Origin: Mesobacillus zeae
GTDB taxonomy: Bacteria; Bacillota; Bacilli; Bacillales; Cytobacillaceae
Reading direction: 5' to 3'
DNA: 64,000 nucleotides
Assembly: GCF_003570705.1 (NCBI RefSeq)
Contig: NZ_QWVT01000023.1
Location: forward strand, 44,645-108,644
The translations under genes were made by a program, and so were the position numbers. How positions within the stretch are numbered: position 1 is the first letter of the stretch; each line of letters begins with the position of its first letter. The notes beneath the pieces were generated by a model. That model had not been told where the DNA came from. It made no database searches and saw nothing but the letters and a program-made list of their open reading frames with translations. Shown piece after piece: positions 9,465-17,806 of this stretch.

Positions 9465-9657
9465 TTAGTTCCTTCCCACATATTCTTTACCTACTCTAAA
9501 ACCAACTTCCGCCACATTATCGGTTGTATCAATATCAACTAAACTAATTCTTCCAACAATATTGCCTGAGTTATCCCTTATTATATAGAATTCGATTTTT
9601 TTCTTTTTGTTCTGCTAATAATAATCTTCCCCTCGACCAGGTACCATTTATAGCCAT
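9465..9657 (-). pseudogene. GNAT acetyltransferase remnant with a frameshift
   Basis: Reading the minus strand from an ATG at 9657 gives NGTWSRGRLLLAEQKEKNR, after which the frame shifts near 9600 and continues IIRDNSGNIVGRISLVDI and DNVAEVGFRVGKEYVGRN before a stop. The second part matches the beta-hairpin and the V/I-G-x-x-V start of the acetyl-CoA loop in RimJ-type GNAT enzymes, where a further 60-70 residues would be expected. Both ends are therefore missing or broken. It sits at the edge of the glycosyltransferase segment and may mark an old insertion point. Confidence 0.55.
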
Positions 9658-9826
9658 TTAATCAATTCCTTATAAAAAAGTGAAAAACTAGATCAATTCC
9701 CATCACCACTTCCATGAATTTCCTTGTTTCATACATTGTTCAAATATTTGGCATGTATTGAAAGCATTTTTCATTCACCTATTTCATAAAAATAAAAGGA
9801 TATGTAAACGTCCAGGGGGGAATAGT

Positions 9827-10507
9827 GTGGTATCAATCATCACATCCACGAATAGACCATGTTTTCTTCAAAATATCATCCGCAATTTTGAAAATCAAGA
9901 TATTGAAGAAAAAGAACTAGTCCTTGTCTTGCATGGCTTTACTGATAATGCGAGCGATGGAGTGGTTGATAACCCGCTTATAAAACTATTATATTCTCCA
10001 AAGGAAGAGTCCCTTGGTACTTGTTTGAATGAAGCGATCCGGCACGCAAAATACAATATTATTGCCAAATTTGATGACGACGATTATTATGGTCCCCGCT
10101 ACCTTTCCGAAGCGCTTAAAACAATGGAAGAAAAGGATGCAGACATAATCGGGAAACAATCTCTCTTTATCTATTTTATGGAGGATCAGCTACTGTCATT
10201 GCTGTTTCCGGGGAAGGAAAACAAATTTATCCAAAGCCAATCCGACACACTGGCTGGTTCAACTCTGATTTTTAAAAAGACGGTAGCAGAGAGAGTGAAG
10301 TTCCAACCTGTTTCATTAGGGGAAGATACTGCTTTTTTGGATAATTGTAAAAAACTCGGCATACGGATGTATGCTTCTACTCCTAATCATTATGTATATA
10401 TCCGTTACCCACATCCCCACCATACTTCTGATTCTGATAACAGGCGATTAAAAAATCACTGTTTCCCACTAATACAAACAAATTGTTTTCATGACTATGT
10501 CGATTGA
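9827..10507 (+). CDS. glycosyltransferase family 2 protein
   Basis: A 226-residue GT-A fold protein that starts MVSIITSTNRP when read from the GTG at 9827, six bases behind AGGGGGG; the longer open frame has no ribosome site and would add an unnatural N-terminus. The nucleotide-sugar region is visible: ITSTNRP (beta 1), the helix NIIRNFENQ, and the DxD-type motif KFDDDDYYGP near residue 82-91. It lacks membrane helices and is short for GT2, so it is probably cytoplasmic. The next glycosyltransferase starts 17 bases after its stop. Acceptor and sugar are unknown; context suggests surface or spore glycan synthesis. Confidence 0.85.
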   Translation: MVSIITSTNRPCFLQNIIRNFENQDIEEKELVLVLHGFTDNASDGVVDNPLIKLLYSPKEESLGTCLNEAIRHAKYNIIAKFDDDDYYGPRYLSEALKTMEEKDADIIGKQSLFIYFMEDQLLSLLFPGKENKFIQSQSDTLAGSTLIFKKTVAERVKFQPVSLGEDTAFLDNCKKLGIRMYASTPNHYVYIRYPHPHHTSDSDNRRLKNHCFPLIQTNCFHDYVD

Positions 10508-10523
10508 TTGGGGGTGCTTGGTA

Positions 10524-11759
10524 ATGGATAAACGGTATTCAGAACTAGAACGGCTAAGAGAGAATCTGGAGTGCAGAAAAAAAATTGATAAGTGGGGAAC
10601 TTATAACTCCACTTCACCTATTAAAAAAGAAATCCTAAAAAAATTGGAAACAATCCTCGAAAGTCAACCAGAAAAAACTATTTTCGTATTCCCTTCCCTG
10701 CTTGATTGGAATATTCCCCTTTTTCAACGCCCTCAGCATATCGCCTTAAATCTTGCCAAGGAAGGTGTATTGTACCTTTTTGGAACGGCGAATGTTTATG
10801 ATCAAGTTGATACAATTGAAGAAATTTCTCCCCATTGTTTTTTGGTTAATATGAAAGATCCTGTAATTGAGGATGCTGTCTTTTCCTTTTTGCAAGATCT
10901 GAGCAACAGGGTAATTGTCCATTTATATTCAGGGGATTTAACTAGGGGAAATGAGTTTGTCAGAGAATGTATTGAGCGAGGCTTTGAGCTGCTATATGAA
11001 TACATTGATGAACTGTCGCCGGCAATATCCGGTATCCCAATTTCCCGGCGCATTATGGAAAGGCATTCGTGTATCCTTTCCGATCCATCCTGTTACGTTA
11101 TCGCGACTGCAGATAAGCTTTACAAAGACATTTTAGATACTAGGGAACCTATTCGCAGCGCCCTCATTACCAATGGAGTAGATTATCTCCACTTCAGCGA
11201 AAAAGCAAAGGATAGCCGTACTCCTTTAATGGATCATATCATCAATGAGAAAAAGCCGATTATCGGGTATTTCGGAGCGCTGGCAAGTTGGTTCGATTAT
11301 GATCTCATGGAAAAGCTTGCACAAAGCAAAGTAGATTATCAACTTGTCCTGATTGGCTTGGATTATGATCAAAGCATTAACAAAAGCCGATTGTTAGCTT
11401 ATCCTAATGTTCATTACCTAGGAGCCGTTCCCTATGACCAACTGCCTTTCTACGCCCAAAAGTTTGATATTTCGGTTATTCCGTTCCTGATTAATGAGGT
11501 AACGATTTCCACCTCTCCAATCAAGCTATTTGAGTATATGGCTGTGGGCCGCCCGATTGTGACAACCGCCTTGCCAGAATGCCTCAAATATAAGACCGTT
11601 TTCGTCGCTAATAACCATACTGATTTTTTGGAAAAAGTGGAATATGCTTTATCTGCAAAGAGCGACGTGCATCTTAAGGATGCGCTCCAGAAAGAGGCTC
11701 GGAAAAACACTTGGAATGATAAGGCTAAAGCAATTTTAAAACTGCTTATAATAGAGTAA
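10524..11759 (+). CDS. GT-B fold glycosyltransferase, DUF1972/GT4-like
   Basis: The protein has 411 residues from the ATG behind GGGGGTG. The N-terminal half carries LLDWNIPLFQRPQHIALNLA, a segment found in many spore- and polysaccharide-linked glycosyltransferases. The C-terminal domain has IGYFGALASWFDYDLMEKLA and the nucleotide-binding stretch TSPIKLFEYMAVGRPIV, in which the Glu usually contacts the sugar nucleotide. It is clearly related to the gene at 14919-15935 on the other strand (RPQ motif, IGYxGA, SPIK/NPIK-FEY). It forms a two-gene unit with the GT2 gene. No membrane segment is seen. Confidence 0.85.
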   Translation: MDKRYSELERLRENLECRKKIDKWGTYNSTSPIKKEILKKLETILESQPEKTIFVFPSLLDWNIPLFQRPQHIALNLAKEGVLYLFGTANVYDQVDTIEEISPHCFLVNMKDPVIEDAVFSFLQDLSNRVIVHLYSGDLTRGNEFVRECIERGFELLYEYIDELSPAISGIPISRRIMERHSCILSDPSCYVIATADKLYKDILDTREPIRSALITNGVDYLHFSEKAKDSRTPLMDHIINEKKPIIGYFGALASWFDYDLMEKLAQSKVDYQLVLIGLDYDQSINKSRLLAYPNVHYLGAVPYDQLPFYAQKFDISVIPFLINEVTISTSPIKLFEYMAVGRPIVTTALPECLKYKTVFVANNHTDFLEKVEYALSAKSDVHLKDALQKEARKNTWNDKAKAILKLLIIE

Positions 11760-11865
11760 CCCAGCATTTTTCCGGCAAAGAACCATTTTGAAAATTAAAA
11801 AAGGAACCTCATTGTTTTTTGGTACGGTGATCAGTAAGATTACACCACAATAACAAAGAGGCCCT

Positions 11866-11900
11866 CCTTTGGATAACTGGACTGCCCAGTTATCCAAAGG
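11866..11900. repeat. perfect 15-bp inverted repeat between convergent genes
   Basis: CCTTTGGATAACTGG and its exact complement CCAGTTATCCAAAGG are separated by five bases. The stem lies between two convergent genes. It lacks a clear T-run on either side, so a terminator role is possible but not certain. Confidence 0.7.
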
Positions 11901-11938
11901 CTTATTTGCCAATCTCATTCTGCAAAATCTAGTTTAAA

Positions 11939-12394
11939 TTAACGCCTATTTTTTTCGACCTCAAAAGAAATACTTTCAATATCCCGGCAAGAAATGATAA
12001 CCGCTACGGCTGGGAGTTTTGGGGATTTCATTTCAGGCCGGATAATGACTATACATCCTGTACATTTATCAAAACACTTAATAGTACCAATTATTTCGTC
12101 TCCGGTTTTTGTTCTGAATCGAAGAGTTTTATGTGCTTTTACTAAATCCGGAAGTATACAGCATATACAATTGCTTGAATGCTTGCAATGGCAGTCTTTG
12201 TCGCAAGGACAGTCCTTATCGCAATGGCAGTCTTTATCGCAATGGCAGTCTTTATCGCAATTGCTTTTTTCTCCCTTTCTTAGAAGTTCATCTTTTTCTT
12301 TATGGGAAATCAAGCCGATTTTTGCAAATTTGTTTATTTCCTTTACATCGCTTTCTCGCTGACCCCACATGTTTCTAATATGGTCTAGATTCAT
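11939..12394 (-). CDS. Cys-rich repeat protein with CDKDCH units
   Basis: I do not recognise this 151-residue protein. Residues 1-45 are helical and charged. Residues 46-70 hold four hexapeptide units of the form CDKDCH (one reads CDKDCP), followed by KHSSNCICC, giving about twelve Cys in 34 residues. The C-terminal half (about 80-151) looks like a small beta barrel (FRTKTGDEIIGTIKCFDKC, then AVAVIISCRDIESISFE). The units are encoded by an 18-base tandem repeat at 12189-12260. Metal binding or disulfide cross-linking in the spore coat are both plausible; neither is shown. The gene is next to glycosyltransferases in an AT-rich segment. Confidence 0.75.
   Translation of the reverse strand: MNLDHIRNMWGQRESDVKEINKFAKIGLISHKEKDELLRKGEKSNCDKDCHCDKDCHCDKDCPCDKDCHCKHSSNCICCILPDLVKAHKTLRFRTKTGDEIIGTIKCFDKCTGCIVIIRPEMKSPKLPAVAVIISCRDIESISFEVEKNRR
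12189..12260. repeat. 18-bp tandem repeat, four units, inside the Cys-rich gene
   Basis: Four adjacent 18-base units with the consensus TGGCAGTCTTTATCGCAA. The third and fourth are identical, the first differs at one position and the second at a few. Each unit encodes one CDKDCH-type hexapeptide on the minus strand, so copy number can change without loss of frame. Confidence 0.9.
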
Positions 12395-12476
12395 AGTTAA
12401 GCTCCTTTCTCCTGAGATACCAGGTGGGTTACCCTATAATATTCTTCTTTAGAAATGGGGGTGTTAGGCTATTTGA

Positions 12477-13571
12477 TCAATTTGATTCGTTTGGATGATT
12501 ATTTACCTTGCTATATTGTTCATATATACGTACCAATTGGTTCACAACTACTTTACAATCATAATGCCTGCGGACTACTTCAAAACCTTCTTGTGCAGCC
12601 TGATTTAGCACCTTTGGATTCTTGATCAGTTTGGCTACGCTGGACAGTAGTTCGAAGTCGTGTACTTGTTTAAAAGTACTTCCCATCATTACAGCATCAT
12701 GGTTGTTATTGCCTATAAGCTCCCCAAATCCTTCCCACATCGCATAGACTGGCGCCTTACATGATAGCGCTTCCAACGCAACCCGACCGCTTCCAAAAAC
12801 TAAATCTGAAATATTATAAATATCTTCTATTTTTTCCTCCCAGCCTATTAACTTGATTTGGACACCTTGCCGTATTCTTTTTGGAAAGGCGTTTTGGACT
12901 TCTTTCAACTTTCCTCCATCACCAACAATAAGGATATTCAAATTACCCGAGCTTTTTGATAATTCGGGAATGCACCTTAAGAATTGGATGATTGGTTTTT
13001 CCTTCTCATCATCAAATCGGCTGATGAGTGAAATGGTAAACCCGTCACGATTCAATCCAAGCTCCTTCATCAGGTGCTTATCCTTTTTCCTAGGATGGAA
13101 GATATCAAAATTAATGCCATTCCTTATGATTGAAATCTTCTCGGGTTCTACAACGTTGTTGAGCAAATGCAGCGCCACTCTATAGTCAACAGCAATAATC
13201 CTTTTTACACTTTGGCTGATTTCATTGCCGAGTGGAGAATCATCAAAACCAAAATCGTATAGCCCGTGCATGGTTACAACTAAAGGCTTTTGAAGCATAG
13301 CAGCGATTTCTTTCCCTTTAATGATCGCTGTAAACGGATGCGAGTGTACGATATCCGGATTGAACCTTTTTATTTCCTCGATGGAATCCTCAGACCAACT
13401 TAAGAATGTAAAATTGTCGGGAGAGATTTGCGAGAGGATTGAGGAGGAGCAAGATGCAACATAAAGAAGAACTTCATGACCAAGCTCGGTTAGTCCATTA
13501 ATTATTGTTACGATATGGGTTTCCAATCCTCCAAAAACTAAATGATCTGCCAGCATAACAATTCTCAACAA
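12477..13571 (-). CDS. glycosyltransferase family 4 protein
   Basis: A GT-B fold protein of 364 residues. The N-terminus, LADHLVFGGLETHIVTIINGL, is the typical GGxExH acceptor-side motif of GT4; VVTMHGLYDFG follows near residue 100, and the nucleotide-sugar domain begins with SLISRFDDEKEKPIIQFL (about 180). The usual ExxxxxxE region reads FGSGRVALEALSCKAPVYA (about 260), with the second Glu kept. The TTG start is four to eight bases behind AAAGGGGG. It is followed on the minus strand by the Cys-rich gene and preceded, 49 bases away, by a PIG-L deacetylase gene, a pairing also seen in GlcNAc-transferring pathways such as BshA/BshB. Confidence 0.88.
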   Translation of the reverse strand: MLRIVMLADHLVFGGLETHIVTIINGLTELGHEVLLYVASCSSSILSQISPDNFTFLSWSEDSIEEIKRFNPDIVHSHPFTAIIKGKEIAAMLQKPLVVTMHGLYDFGFDDSPLGNEISQSVKRIIAVDYRVALHLLNNVVEPEKISIIRNGINFDIFHPRKKDKHLMKELGLNRDGFTISLISRFDDEKEKPIIQFLRCIPELSKSSGNLNILIVGDGGKLKEVQNAFPKRIRQGVQIKLIGWEEKIEDIYNISDLVFGSGRVALEALSCKAPVYAMWEGFGELIGNNNHDAVMMGSTFKQVHDFELLSSVAKLIKNPKVLNQAAQEGFEVVRRHYDCKVVVNQLVRIYEQYSKVNNHPNESN

Positions 13572-13620
13572 TATTCCCCCTTTTAGGCTATGCGTTTTTT
13601 TAAATTCTTTACCGAAGAGT

Positions 13621-14130
13621 TTAGTAAACTTTATGAATTTGCTCGTATTTCAATTCTCTTAAAGTTAAGAAATAATCTTTCTGAAGCTTAAAAAGGGAAT
13701 AGTGATGGAGGAGTGCTAGCTTTTTTCTGTAAATGTCTGGGGAAAGCTTTTGGTCACCAAAGCCAAAGACATATAAATTTTCCTTTACAAGGTCATGAAG
13801 GACTTGGGAGAGGGCTATATGCTGAGTATGCCCATACTCGCCCTTTAAATTATGTGTAACGATTTTTGTAAATTTATTTTCATCCAGGATTTTTTTAAGT
13901 TTTCGGCTAAGCAGTTTTCTGTCAAAATCTCCTTTCCACTCATCTGGAAAATCCCAAATTTCATGTTCTGCTTTTACTATGTTCATTACGTGAGTGAATT
14001 CCTTCGCCCTCTGCACGTTCCCCCCGTTTGTTACACATATGACCTTCCAGCCTGATTCTTTTATTAATTCTCCACCGCCAAAAAGAAGTTCGTCGTCCGG
14101 GTGTGCTACAACTAAAAGTTTATCAGCCAT
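13621..14130 (-). CDS. PIG-L/LmbE family deacetylase
   Basis: A 169-residue protein with the zinc-binding signature VVAHPDDELLFGGG near the N-terminus and the second ligand motif THNLKGEYGHTQHIAL near residue 105-120. Family members remove N-acetyl groups from GlcNAc-containing molecules. It is shorter than typical members (about 220-240 residues), missing part of the C-terminal region. The ATG at 14130 is used because GGGGAGG lies at proper distance; the GTG three codons upstream is too close to it. It lies between the kinase and GT4 genes, so its substrate is probably a glycan made by this cluster. Confidence 0.85.
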   Translation of the reverse strand: MADKLLVVAHPDDELLFGGGELIKESGWKVICVTNGGNVQRAKEFTHVMNIVKAEHEIWDFPDEWKGDFDRKLLSRKLKKILDENKFTKIVTHNLKGEYGHTQHIALSQVLHDLVKENLYVFGFGDQKLSPDIYRKKLALLHHYSLFKLQKDYFLTLRELKYEQIHKVY

Positions 14131-14165
14131 TTCATGCACACCTCCCCACTTTTTAATCGTAAAAA

Positions 14166-14855
14166 CTATAATTCTTCCAGGGCTTTTATAAAATCCGTGG
14201 CTTTCCGGTATCGCCGTTTAGGATCCTCACGCATTGCTTTCTCTAATATTTCTTTTAGTTTAGCGTGCTTGATCTTTTGTGCCTTGACATCTCCTGTTAA
14301 AATATACGTACATACTGCAGCAGCTGAATAAAGGTCATAACTGTCATCTATTTCTTTAGAAGAAGATGGTGCGAAAATCCAGTTCTTCACATCCCCCCTG
14401 AAAACGCCTTCAGAGTCTTTTAATCGTGCAGATTCAAAATCAATAATTTTAAGACTCAGCGTTTTATTGTTTGTTAGGATGATATTACTGGGAGCGATAT
14501 CGGCATGTATGATACCTTTTGAGTGAAGGTACTGTAATCCTTTGAGAATATTGACCGTAACTTGGACAGCTTCCTTTTGACCAAGAGTGTCAAATTCATT
14601 GACGTTGAGTAGCTCCATGACAATACACGCATGATTATCATGGATGAAAAAATCGTAAAATTCCACAAGCCGTTCGTTTAGTCCGTAGATGTTCATAATC
14701 CATGCTTCTTTTAATCCAAGGGTTATATCCGGCATCTTTTTTATGGCAACTTTTCTTTGATAGAGTGGATCAAAACCAAAATATACAGAACTTGTTCCCC
14801 CATACCCTTCTTGGACTAAATTGACTTCATACCTTCCCCATAACTCGGTTTGCAA
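14166..14855 (-). CDS. small eukaryotic-type Ser/Thr protein kinase
   Basis: The 229-residue protein is a bare kinase domain without membrane anchor or PASTA repeats. Visible elements are the Gly-rich loop EGYGGTSSVYFG (16-27), the ATP-binding Lys K39 in VAIKK, E50, the catalytic loop HADIAPSN (D119, N124) and IIDFESAR with the metal-binding D139. Two features are unusual: HAD stands in place of HRD, and DFE replaces DFG. The activation segment is short. The start is a TTG behind GGGAGG with an 11-base spacer; no ATG is near. It lies in line with glycosyltransferase and deacetylase genes. It could phosphorylate a protein, or a small molecule or glycan like other kinase-fold enzymes. Confidence 0.85.
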   Translation of the reverse strand: MQTELWGRYEVNLVQEGYGGTSSVYFGFDPLYQRKVAIKKMPDITLGLKEAWIMNIYGLNERLVEFYDFFIHDNHACIVMELLNVNEFDTLGQKEAVQVTVNILKGLQYLHSKGIIHADIAPSNIILTNNKTLSLKIIDFESARLKDSEGVFRGDVKNWIFAPSSSKEIDDSYDLYSAAAVCTYILTGDVKAQKIKHAKLKEILEKAMREDPKRRYRKATDFIKALEEL

Positions 14856-14918
14856 TTTGGTTGTTTCCTCCCTTCTTTAAATTTGCAGATTGAGAGACAT
14901 TATTTTTAGAGCCAGGAA

Positions 14919-15935
14919 TCAAGTTTTTTCATTTAATTTTTGTTTAATTATCCTCAAGGCTTCCTTTCCACGGTCTAACCAAGAATTTTCACTTGCAGCT
15001 TTTTGCCTTTCACTAACCTTTTCCAGGGTGTTCGTATCAATTGCATCCTGAATCTTTTCCAAAACAGTATTTTCATCGGCAAAGAAGCATAAATGCTTGT
15101 ATATTTCCAGTTCTGGCAGCGGGGCACTTACTACAGGTTTTCCGGCAGACAGATATTCAAAAAATTTAATAGGATTTGTCGCTTTAATCATTTTGGTCAT
15201 TTTAAAAGGAATAATTGCTAAGTCAAACCAACTAAGGTATTGTGGCAAATCTTCATAAAACTTCATGTCAAGAACCTTAATATTCGGATGATTAATTTCG
15301 ATGATCTTTGAACCTATAAGGACAACGGGATAACGAGAGGCTATTTTCTTAATTACTTCCACATCCAGCCACGAATAAATGGCACCGTAATAACCTATTA
15401 GAGGCTTGCCTTTTGTGACTGGTAAATCCTTTGGCCGATCACCAATTGGAGTGGATGCTACTCTAAAATGGTCGAAATCCGCTCCGTTTGGCAGTAGCCA
15501 TACGTCTTTTCTCTTTTTTTTATGGGATTGATAAATAGACTTAGAAGTAGCAAAAATAATGTCGCACTTCTTTTCCATTTCGGGAATTAGATCTTTCCAT
15601 ACCGCAAACTCATCTGAAGGAAGGTCGCATGAGTCGAAAATGGTCAAATCTGGCTTCAGGCGGTTTATTTCTTTTCCTTGATTGACTGCACACCAAAGAA
15701 CTACTTTGCCCACAAGGAAAGGTGATATATCGACATCCTTTTTGACAACCTTGAAATTGGGGAGAGAAGGAAATGGAAGCTCTATTGGCTTATCTTGTTT
15801 GAAAAATGTTTCCGGGTTAATAAATAATACATTGGCTCCCAGTACAGCAAGCACCTTCATCATTTGTTGCGGCCTTTGGTGCATGAACTTGTAGTCAATT
15901 GCGGGGGGATAAATAATTGTGATCGTTTCTTTCAT
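14919..15935 (-). CDS. GT-B fold glycosyltransferase
   Basis: A 338-residue protein of the same type as the gene at 10524-11759: the N-terminus has YKFMHQRPQQMMKVLAVLGA and the C-terminal domain IGYYGAIYSWLDVEVIKKIA, then NPIKFFEYLSAGKPVVSAPL. The middle part has LTIFDSCDLPSDEFA, where the acceptor side would lie. The start ATG follows AAAAGGGG. It is preceded by the CgeB-like gene (34 bases) and followed by the kinase gene (63 bases), so all may be one transcript. No transmembrane segment is seen. Confidence 0.85.
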   Translation of the reverse strand: MKETITIIYPPAIDYKFMHQRPQQMMKVLAVLGANVLFINPETFFKQDKPIELPFPSLPNFKVVKKDVDISPFLVGKVVLWCAVNQGKEINRLKPDLTIFDSCDLPSDEFAVWKDLIPEMEKKCDIIFATSKSIYQSHKKKRKDVWLLPNGADFDHFRVASTPIGDRPKDLPVTKGKPLIGYYGAIYSWLDVEVIKKIASRYPVVLIGSKIIEINHPNIKVLDMKFYEDLPQYLSWFDLAIIPFKMTKMIKATNPIKFFEYLSAGKPVVSAPLPELEIYKHLCFFADENTVLEKIQDAIDTNTLEKVSERQKAASENSWLDRGKEALRIIKQKLNEKT

Positions 15936-15969
15936 ATAGTAAACCCCTTTTCTTACACTTTTTATAAGT

Positions 15970-16911
15970 TCATAGGTTAAGCTGGCTTATTATTTCTGCA
16001 GCTCTTTGCTTGTACGTATGGTTGTTATATACATACTTTTGTCCATTTAAAGCGATCTTTTCTCTTGCCGAGCCATTTGCAAGATAATAATCCATTAATT
16101 CAACAGTTTCTTCATAGCTTTCAGACGAAACCAAATGCTCGTGATTTATAAACATCGCATCAATTGCTTTTGTTCGTTGAGTCAAAAAGAATCCGGAACA
16201 ACCCAAAACTTCAAAAGTCCTCATCGACTGCATGGTGAGCGAATCCTCGATGGAGTGAACCCCCAACGTGATTTTTGCCGAAGAATACGCATAAACGGTT
16301 TCCTCATGTGCGATATAGCCTTTTGCGTAAGGGTCAGGGACGATAAATCGATGATTCGGGTTTTGCCAATCCATTCCGTATATTGCAATCTTTTTTCCCT
16401 TATCAATAAAAGGTTTTAAAATATAGTTATAAGCTTTATACCTCTCATCAAAAACATCATAATTATTGCCAATATGGACAGCATCCAAGTCCGAGAAAAC
16501 TTTTTTAGGGATTTTTTTCTGGTAATAATCCGGGTCAATGGCAAAAGGTATGCAAATAGCCGTTAGTTTTTCCTTTTTGTAGTTTTCAAGCATTTCTACG
16601 CAAGGCGTAAGCGTGAGTTCGGATTTTTTTGCCCACTCCATAGCCAGTGAACTGTTGGCTACAGGATCCTCAATTGCCCAATAGATATGAGGGATAGAGT
16701 ACTTTTCCAAAACGGGGAAAACAAATCTTTTTGTATCTACCCCACCTTCTGTAAATAAATAATCCGGTTTAAAATCCTCAATTTTTTTTATTAGGCCTTC
16801 CTCTGACTGTTCAGGTACCTCCAACCGATCGGTTATCCAACCGTTTTTTTCAAACCCGGGCTGCATTCCATATTTTATGATTGGAGGTGGATTAGTGAAT
16901 AATATCTTCAA
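15970..16911 (-). CDS. CgeB-like spore glycosyltransferase
   Basis: A 313-residue protein that resembles CgeB/DUF3880-type proteins. It has PDYLFTEGGVDTKRFVFPVLEKYSIPHIYWAIEDP near residue 50-85 (given as TEGG...IYWAIEDP), then a glycosyltransferase group 1-type C-terminal part with LTMQSMRTFEVLGCSGFFLT (about 215-240) and the end VYNNHTYKQRAAEII. CgeB proteins are linked with maturation of the outermost spore layer. The TTG start lies nine bases behind GGGAG. It is the first gene of the minus-strand run, which supports a spore-surface role for the cluster, though this is inference. Confidence 0.82.
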   Translation of the reverse strand: MKILFTNPPPIIKYGMQPGFEKNGWITDRLEVPEQSEEGLIKKIEDFKPDYLFTEGGVDTKRFVFPVLEKYSIPHIYWAIEDPVANSSLAMEWAKKSELTLTPCVEMLENYKKEKLTAICIPFAIDPDYYQKKIPKKVFSDLDAVHIGNNYDVFDERYKAYNYILKPFIDKGKKIAIYGMDWQNPNHRFIVPDPYAKGYIAHEETVYAYSSAKITLGVHSIEDSLTMQSMRTFEVLGCSGFFLTQRTKAIDAMFINHEHLVSSESYEETVELMDYYLANGSAREKIALNGQKYVYNNHTYKQRAAEIISQLNL

Positions 16912-17261
16912 TATTAAGCTCTCCCTTTAATAACCATTAATAATAAATTGATACTCGCAGTTTCCACACAAAAAAGCATCTCATTGAGTTATTCTCATGA
17001 TATGCTTATCTCAAAGATGAGTGAGGCATTTGCGCACATTTCAAAAAAATTGGGTTAAACTGTAGCTTTTAAATTAAGTTTGATTAAAATAAACCTAATT
17101 AAGGTTGATAAATGAACAAATAGAAAGTGGTAAGGCCTGTTAAATTTCCCTCAATATCGCCGGTTTAGAATTCCCCGGAAGGACTTCTCAGTCCTGCTAT
17201 TTTTGTGTACTCATTTGCTTCTCTTTAAGACTGTAATCATTTGAAGATGTCTTTAATTAAA
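16912..17261. other. AT-rich intergenic region, no supported gene
   Basis: About 350 bases upstream of the CgeB-like gene. Its promoter should lie here, but no clear sigma-A, sigma-E or sigma-K pair stands out. Weak repeats around CTCATTGAG and GATGAGTGAGG are visible near 16980-17030. Confidence 0.45.
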
Positions 17262-17292
17262 CGAAAAAAGAGACCTTTTAGTCTAAAGGTCC
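17262..17292 (-). terminator. terminator after the toxin-tail remnant
   Basis: The minus strand has GACCTTTAGACTAAAAGGTC followed by TCTTTTTTCG. It is in the right place to end the transcript of the 17345-17730 remnant. Confidence 0.65.
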
Positions 17293-17344
17293 CCCCCTCT
17301 TTTAATATTTTATCAATGAGCATTTATCTCCTCCAAGGATTTAT

Positions 17345-17730
17345 TTAGTATGCTGCCCACCAATGGCTTACAACACTTCTATGCATGCTTGTGGTAGGAA
17401 ACAAATAAGAGAAGTCGTTATTTCCGCCATATTGCCTAGGTTTAACATGGTGAAGTTCGAATTCCTTCCAATTCCATTTTAGGTCTCCGTAAGTTTCTTT
17501 GTATTTTTTTTTCTCTCTTTCTTTTTTGCTATTCCATTTGACCCATTTATCAACTGGAACTATGGCCATCCGCTCTTTTCGGAAGATGTATATACTTTTT
17601 GTTATGATTGTTATAGATATTTGGATAGATACCTGCTTTCTTATTGGCTAATACCTGCCCTTGCTGACCAACATCGGTTTTTGGAAGTGAGCCTATCCAA
17701 CCTGCCGTAACAATATTTCTTATTATTCAG
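17345..17730 (-). pseudogene. C-terminal fragment of a polymorphic toxin, HNH-like nuclease, frameshifted
   Basis: The last 74 codons (17345-17569) contain FELHHVKPRQYGGNNDFSYL, then a His in MHRSVVSHWWAAY, the pattern of HNH-superfamily toxin tails. Directly upstream, in another frame, the DNA reads VTAGWIGSLPKTDVGQQG and KKYIHLPKRADGHSSS before a stop at the junction, which looks like the linker part of the same protein. One frameshift near 17560 therefore separates the halves, and the large N-terminal delivery region (LXG or similar) is absent. No immunity gene is evident beside it. A short intact nuclease from the in-frame ATG is possible but has no clear ribosome site. Confidence 0.6.
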
Positions 17731-17806
17731 AAATTTGTCGAGGAAACTTTATTGGTTTTTGAATCAATTTCTACATTCTCAGCGCCTGCAATGGCAGCCG
17801 CCCTTT

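Noticed and set aside
12189..12260. Tandem repeat considered as a CRISPR array
   Set aside because: Units are directly adjacent without spacers and encode a regular peptide.
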